A stretch of DNA of 64,000 nucleotides from Arthrobacter rhombi. GTDB lineage: Bacteria; Actinomycetota; Actinomycetes; Actinomycetales; Micrococcaceae. Positions 61,768 to 64,000 of this stretch are shown here, piece after piece; position 1 is the first letter of the stretch; every line of letters begins with the position of its first letter. The DNA is taken from positions 1-64,000 of the forward strand of contig NZ_FUHW01000026.1 in assembly GCF_900163545.1 (NCBI RefSeq), in the 5' to 3' direction. Under the pieces are notes generated by a model, which saw only the letters and a program-made list of their open reading frames with translations, had not been told where the DNA came from and ran no database searches. The position numbers were made by a program, and so were the translations under genes.

Positions 61768-63768
61768 TCACCAGATCGCGACGCGCTCCGCGGGATCCAG
61801 CCACATCCCGTCGCCGGGCTTCGTATCGAAGGCCTGGTGGAAGGCATCCATGTTCCGGGCCACCTGGTTGCAGCGGAACTCCCCGGGCGAATGGGGGTCG
61901 GTCGTGATCCGGTTGACCATCGTTTCGGGCCGAGTCAACGATCGCCAGCATTCGGCCCAACTGTGGAAGAAGCGCTGGTCTCCACTGAGACCGTCGATTT
62001 CTTCGTCGGCCGTGAGCCCCCGGGCCGCCAGATCCAAGCGGTAGGCCTGGTAGGCGATGCCCAAGCCGCCGAGATCGCCGATATTCTCACCCAAGGTGAG
62101 CCGCCCGTTGACGTGATGTTCGGGAGCCTCTTCGGGGACGAGGGCATCGTATTGGGCCACCAGGCGGGCCGTCAGTTCTTCGAAGGCCACCCGATCTTCG
62201 GCGGTCCACCAGTCGCGCAGCTGGCCCGTTCCGTCGAATTGTGAGCCCTGGTCGTCGAAACCGTGGCCGATCTCGTGTCCGATGACGGCACCGATGGCCC
62301 CGTAGTTCGACGCCGAATCCCGGTCCGGGTCGAAGAACGGGCTACGCAGAATGGCAGCCGGGAAACCGATTTCGTTCAAAAGCGGGTGGTAGTAGGCGTT
62401 GACGGTCTGCGGGTACATGAACCACAGGTCCCGGTCGACACCCTCAGTGATCTTTGCCAGTTCCCGGGAGAACTCGAATTCGTTGGCATTGGCAACATTG
62501 CCGATCAGATCGTTGGGGTCGGCTGCCAGGGAACTGTAATCGATCCACTTCACGGGGTAGCCGATCTTGGGACGGAACATGGAGAGTTTTTCCTGGGCTT
62601 GCGCTCGGGTTTCCGTGCTCATCCAGTCCAATGCGTCGATGGACTGCCGGTAGGCGGCGATGAGGTTGGCGACCAGATCCTCCATGAGGTCCTTGCTGCG
62701 CTGCCCGAAGTGCCGGTCGACATAGAGTTGTCCGATATCTTCTCCGACGGCTCCCTCGGTGAAGGCCACACCCCGTTTCCACCGCGGGCGCATTTCGGTG
62801 ACTCCCGCCAATGTGGCCGAATAGAAGGCAAAGTTCTCTTCGACGAAAGCCGAGGACAGGAACGATGCGTTGCTGCGCACTACCTGCACGGCCAACCAGT
62901 CCCGCCAGGCAGGGAGTGGCAGGGAGTGGAGCAGACCCTCGATCCCCTCCAGATAACTGGGCTGCCAGACGTCGACTTCGTCGTAGTACTTCTCATCGAT
63001 GCCAGCCCCCTCCAACCAGAGGCGCAGGGTCGGCTGGAGGGCGAAGAGTCCCTCGGATGACATGAGGTTGTACCGGGCCTGGGCGTCACGGCACTTCACG
63101 GCATCCCAGTGATGCGCGGCCAGGGCCTTCTCGAGTTCGACCACGCCGGCAGCTGCCTGCTCGGCAGCGGGAACATCGACCAGGCCGAGCAATCGGCCGA
63201 GGTGTTCCTGGTACTGCCCCAGGAGTTCGGAGAATTTCTCTTCCCAATAATAGGACTCGTCCGGCAGACCAAGTCCGGATTGGATGATCGACAGGATGTT
63301 GCGATCAGGCTGACCGGCGTCGGAGTTGGCACCTACCTGATACAGGCCCGAGACGCCTCGGCGCTGAAGGGCACCGCTGAGGGTCAATAGCTGTTCGATA
63401 CTGGTGCAGGCATAGACGGCTGCCAGGTCTTCCCGGATGGGTTCCATGCCTCGATCTTCAATGGCCTGCTCGTCCATGAAGCTTGTGAAGAGAGCGGCAA
63501 TCCGTTCCTGGCGGGCATCGGCCAGGCCGGCCCCGTTGGCGTTATCGTCACGTGCTTCCTGGATGATGGCGTGTACCGCGGCTTCCGCATCGTCACGCAG
63601 CTGCATGAACGACCCATAGCTGCCCTGATCCCCAGGGATCTCGGCGGTGGCCAGCCACCGACCATTAACATGACGATAGAGATCGTCTTGGATCCTGACT
63701 TCGTGGTCTCGGTGGTCCACTGAGCTCGCGGGCATGGGCATCGTCGGTGAGGCTGGATCTGCAGTCAT
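61768..63768 (-). CDS. M13 family metallopeptidase (neprilysin/PepO-like)
   Basis: A 666-residue zinc endopeptidase. The catalytic motif HEIGHGFDDQG starts at His498 (Glu499, His502), and the third ligand Glu lies in LTLGENIGDLGG. The final GMWLDPAERVAIW is the PepO-type C-terminus (CxxW-like without Cys). It has no signal peptide or anchor, so acts in the cytosol on peptides, like PepO. The ATG at 63768 follows GGGGAG; an in-frame ATG at 63825 is less likely. Confidence 0.93.
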   Translation of the reverse strand: MTADPASPTMPMPASSVDHRDHEVRIQDDLYRHVNGRWLATAEIPGDQGSYGSFMQLRDDAEAAVHAIIQEARDDNANGAGLADARQERIAALFTSFMDEQAIEDRGMEPIREDLAAVYACTSIEQLLTLSGALQRRGVSGLYQVGANSDAGQPDRNILSIIQSGLGLPDESYYWEEKFSELLGQYQEHLGRLLGLVDVPAAEQAAAGVVELEKALAAHHWDAVKCRDAQARYNLMSSEGLFALQPTLRLWLEGAGIDEKYYDEVDVWQPSYLEGIEGLLHSLPLPAWRDWLAVQVVRSNASFLSSAFVEENFAFYSATLAGVTEMRPRWKRGVAFTEGAVGEDIGQLYVDRHFGQRSKDLMEDLVANLIAAYRQSIDALDWMSTETRAQAQEKLSMFRPKIGYPVKWIDYSSLAADPNDLIGNVANANEFEFSRELAKITEGVDRDLWFMYPQTVNAYYHPLLNEIGFPAAILRSPFFDPDRDSASNYGAIGAVIGHEIGHGFDDQGSQFDGTGQLRDWWTAEDRVAFEELTARLVAQYDALVPEEAPEHHVNGRLTLGENIGDLGGLGIAYQAYRLDLAARGLTADEEIDGLSGDQRFFHSWAECWRSLTRPETMVNRITTDPHSPGEFRCNQVARNMDAFHQAFDTKPGDGMWLDPAERVAIW

Positions 63769-63931
63769 GGCTCCCCAAGGGTATGGACGCCCACAGTGAC
63801 CGTGGCGTCGAGGATGGTCTGCCACTCACCCTACTGATCGACTTCGGGCTTTGGCTGTGCGCCGGCCAAAGTTCCCCTGAACGCGAAACCTCGAACCGGG
63901 GACCACCCCTCAGGAAAGCAGGGTTAAATGC

Positions 63932-63962
63932 GTAGGGCCCCGGACGATGTCCAGGGCCCTAC
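63932..63962 (-). terminator. Terminator of the rRNA operon
   Basis: GTAGGGCCC and GGGCCCTAC form a stem of about 12 bp around GGACATCGTCC, about 9 bases past the 5S 3' end on the minus strand, with a short ATTT after it. Confidence 0.8.
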
Positions 63963-63970
63963 TCAAAATT

Positions 63971-64000
63971 TGTCCGGCGGCGACCTACTCTCCCACACCC
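63971..64000 (-). rRNA. rrf: 5S ribosomal RNA, 3' end (partial)
   Basis: The minus-strand sequence GGGTGTGGGAGAGTAGGTCG followed by CCGCCGGACA is the 3' end of bacterial 5S rRNA. The gene runs off the right edge, so an rRNA operon transcribed towards this window is expected in the next bases. Confidence 0.85.

Noticed and set aside
1-64000. CRISPR arrays, prophage or BGC signals
   Set aside because: No regularly spaced direct repeats, no phage structural genes and no NRPS/PKS/RiPP signature were seen.

Overview
The window is high-GC actinobacterial DNA, most likely from the order Micrococcales and probably the family Micrococcaceae. I infer this from gene order and family content: radA-disA-mutY, lysS-lsr2-clpC, an Asp23/DUF2273/DUF6286 envelope operon, MT0933-type antitoxin-like and DUF2871 proteins, and frequent GTG starts with 4-nt ATGA overlaps. 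Nearly all of it looks like ordinary chromosome. One insertion sequence (about 42.49-43.87 kb) and one lower-GC gene island (9.4-13.5 kb) are the clear accessory elements.

Layout. 0-9.4 kb: nadE; an acyl-CoA synthetase with a MarR regulator; a valine-catabolism pair (3-hydroxyisobutyryl-CoA hydrolase and 3-hydroxyisobutyrate dehydrogenase); a YtrA-type GntR regulator with an ABC transporter; xth; and an unknown gene. 9.4-13.5 kb: a four-gene cluster of a small WXG100-like protein, a large glycine-zipper protein, a three-helix membrane protein and an LpqN-like protein, which looks like a type VII secretion effector/immunity/accessory module. 13.6-20.6 kb: a GH13 glucosidase, a five-gene Asp23 envelope operon, tRNA-Phe/Asp/Glu, a small zincin, and a secreted NlpC/P60 hydrolase with a structured leader. 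20.6-27 kb: a USP pair-domain protein, an AzgA-type purine permease, a NUDIX protein, a spermidine-synthase-like protein, a GNAT protein, a thiamine-binding protein and an amino-acid permease. 27-34.3 kb: an ABC exporter behind a TetR-type palindrome, pta-ackA, and an MFS exporter behind a leaderless short ORF. 34.3-41.3 kb: azlCD, a quinone-reductase-like protein with GDPD, DUF445, EcsC-like, DUF2871 and a secreted EEP-family protein. 41.5-50.1 kb: tRNA-Lys, an unknown gene, the insertion sequence, DUF47-PiT, and pstSCAB with a PHO box. 50.2-64 kb: FUSC, radA, disA, a lipid-anchored or membrane-anchored protein, mutY, an antitoxin-like protein, N-acetylglutamate synthase, clpC, lsr2, lysS, an M13 peptidase, and the 3' end of a 5S rRNA gene that enters from the right edge.

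Functional themes are central metabolism (NAD, acetate activation, valine breakdown), phosphate uptake by both a low-affinity (PiT) and a high-affinity (Pst) system side by side, envelope stress and cell-wall remodelling, c-di-AMP synthesis (disA), and DNA repair (xth, radA, mutY). The most interesting items are the putative type VII effector cluster, an 18-bp palindrome shared by two distant promoters, and the operator-embedded leaderless leader ORF in front of the MFS transporter.
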